Source of the DNA: Chlorobiota bacterium
GTDB taxonomy: Bacteria; Bacteroidota; Ignavibacteria; Ignavibacteriales; Ignavibacteriaceae
DNA: 6,219 nucleotides
NCBI GenBank assembly: GCA_008363265.1
Contig: RHKR01000154.1
Coordinates: 1-6,219 of the forward strand
Reading direction: 5' to 3'
Shown: in pieces, positions 6,012 through 6,219 of the stretch
How the letters are laid out: each line of letters begins with the position of its first letter
How positions within the stretch are numbered: position 1 is the stretch's first letter
Notes under the pieces: model-generated
Database searches by the model: none
What the model was told of the DNA's origin: nothing
What the model saw: the letters and a program-made list of their open reading frames with translations, nothing else
Made by a program: the position numbers and the translations under genes

Positions 6012-6219
6012 ATGTCTGAGAAAAAAGAAGCTTTAAAAATGGACAGAAAGAAATTCCTCGGCTCTCTTGCCGTTCTGGGTGCCGGTGTCTTTGCATTCAG
6101 GAATGTCTTCTCGCTTTTTGGCTCTGCAAAACCAAATAACGAAAAGAAGAACATTACCGTCAAGGAGAACCCTTATTCGATCAAAAGAAATACCACGGGT
6201 GGTGTAAATGAGCGAGCTT
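6012..6219 (+). CDS. N-terminal part of a protein with Tat-like signal/anchor, cut by the window edge
   Basis: The frame is open from ATG 6012 to the window end, giving 69 residues with no stop. The first residues are lysine-rich. DRKKFLGSLAVLGAG (11-25) then resembles a twin-arginine signal (RRxFL) with lysine in place of the second arginine, followed by a hydrophobic segment to about residue 36. After it come a charged stretch and ENPYSIKRNTTGG. In act operons the gene after actA is usually actB, a molybdopterin/iron-sulfur subunit with an unusual Tat region, but this N-terminus does not look like the ActB starts I know (YWKSLEEL type). It may instead be a small Tat-type accessory protein. 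In-frame alternatives are ATG 6003 and ATG 6039. It lies 14 nt after actA and is surely co-transcribed. I do not assign a function. Confidence 0.6.
   Translation, partial: MSEKKEALKMDRKKFLGSLAVLGAGVFAFRNVFSLFGSAKPNNEKKNITVKENPYSIKRNTTGGVNERA

Noticed and set aside
6003..6014. ATG 6003 as the start of the last gene
   Set aside because: AGGAG would be only 2 nt away, too close for normal initiation; ATG 6012 in the same frame is preferred, though not proven.
5521..6096. 191-codon reverse-strand frame opposite actA
   Set aside because: It is antisense to the five haem motifs of actA, and its length comes from the composition of the real gene.

Overview
The window looks like a piece of chromosome from a Gram-negative bacterium of the Bacteroidota/Chlorobiota/Ignavibacteriota (FCB) group. 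The support is indirect. The long S41 protease follows the layout of that group. The chosen starts inside the first gene cluster have poor Shine-Dalgarno sequences. One intergenic site fits the Bacteroidota -7 promoter consensus TAnnTTTG. A pentahaem ActA-type cytochrome marks alternative complex III, which is common in that group but also occurs in myxobacteria and others. The phylum is therefore a tentative inference. All genes read on the + strand.

Layout: (1) positions 1-5160 hold five tightly packed genes: the 3' part of thymidylate kinase (tmk), an S41 carboxy-terminal processing protease (ctpA-like), an unrecognised 101-residue zinc-ribbon protein with one membrane helix, a GlcD-type FAD oxidase subunit, and a GlcF-type iron-sulfur subunit. 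Junctions are a 1-nt gap, a 0-nt gap, a 4-nt overlap and a 1-nt gap, which strongly suggests one transcript with translational coupling. (2) Positions 5161-5430 are a 270-bp AT-rich intergenic region. It holds a candidate promoter, a 14-bp direct repeat, a 7-bp-stem inverted repeat and a TAAGCG doublet just before the next start. (3) From 5431 a second operon begins, with a membrane-anchored pentahaem cytochrome c (ActA) and then the start of a small protein with a Tat-like N-terminus that runs off the window. A possible further start (MSEL...) lies at 6208.

Functionally, GlcD and GlcF should form a flavin/iron-sulfur 2-hydroxyacid dehydrogenase (glycolate- or lactate-like) that passes electrons to quinone. 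ActA belongs to a quinol:cytochrome c (or acceptor) oxidoreductase that takes electrons from quinol. The neighbourhood therefore couples organic-acid oxidation to the respiratory chain, although the two groups are probably separate transcription units. tmk and the protease look like housekeeping genes that share the first transcript.

I see no CRISPR array, RNA gene, insertion sequence or defence system. The most unusual sequence feature is a perfect tandem heptamer (CTCACCA, 4.3 copies) inside the glcF reading frame. After that come the unrecognised zinc-ribbon membrane protein and the small Tat-like reading frame next to actA.
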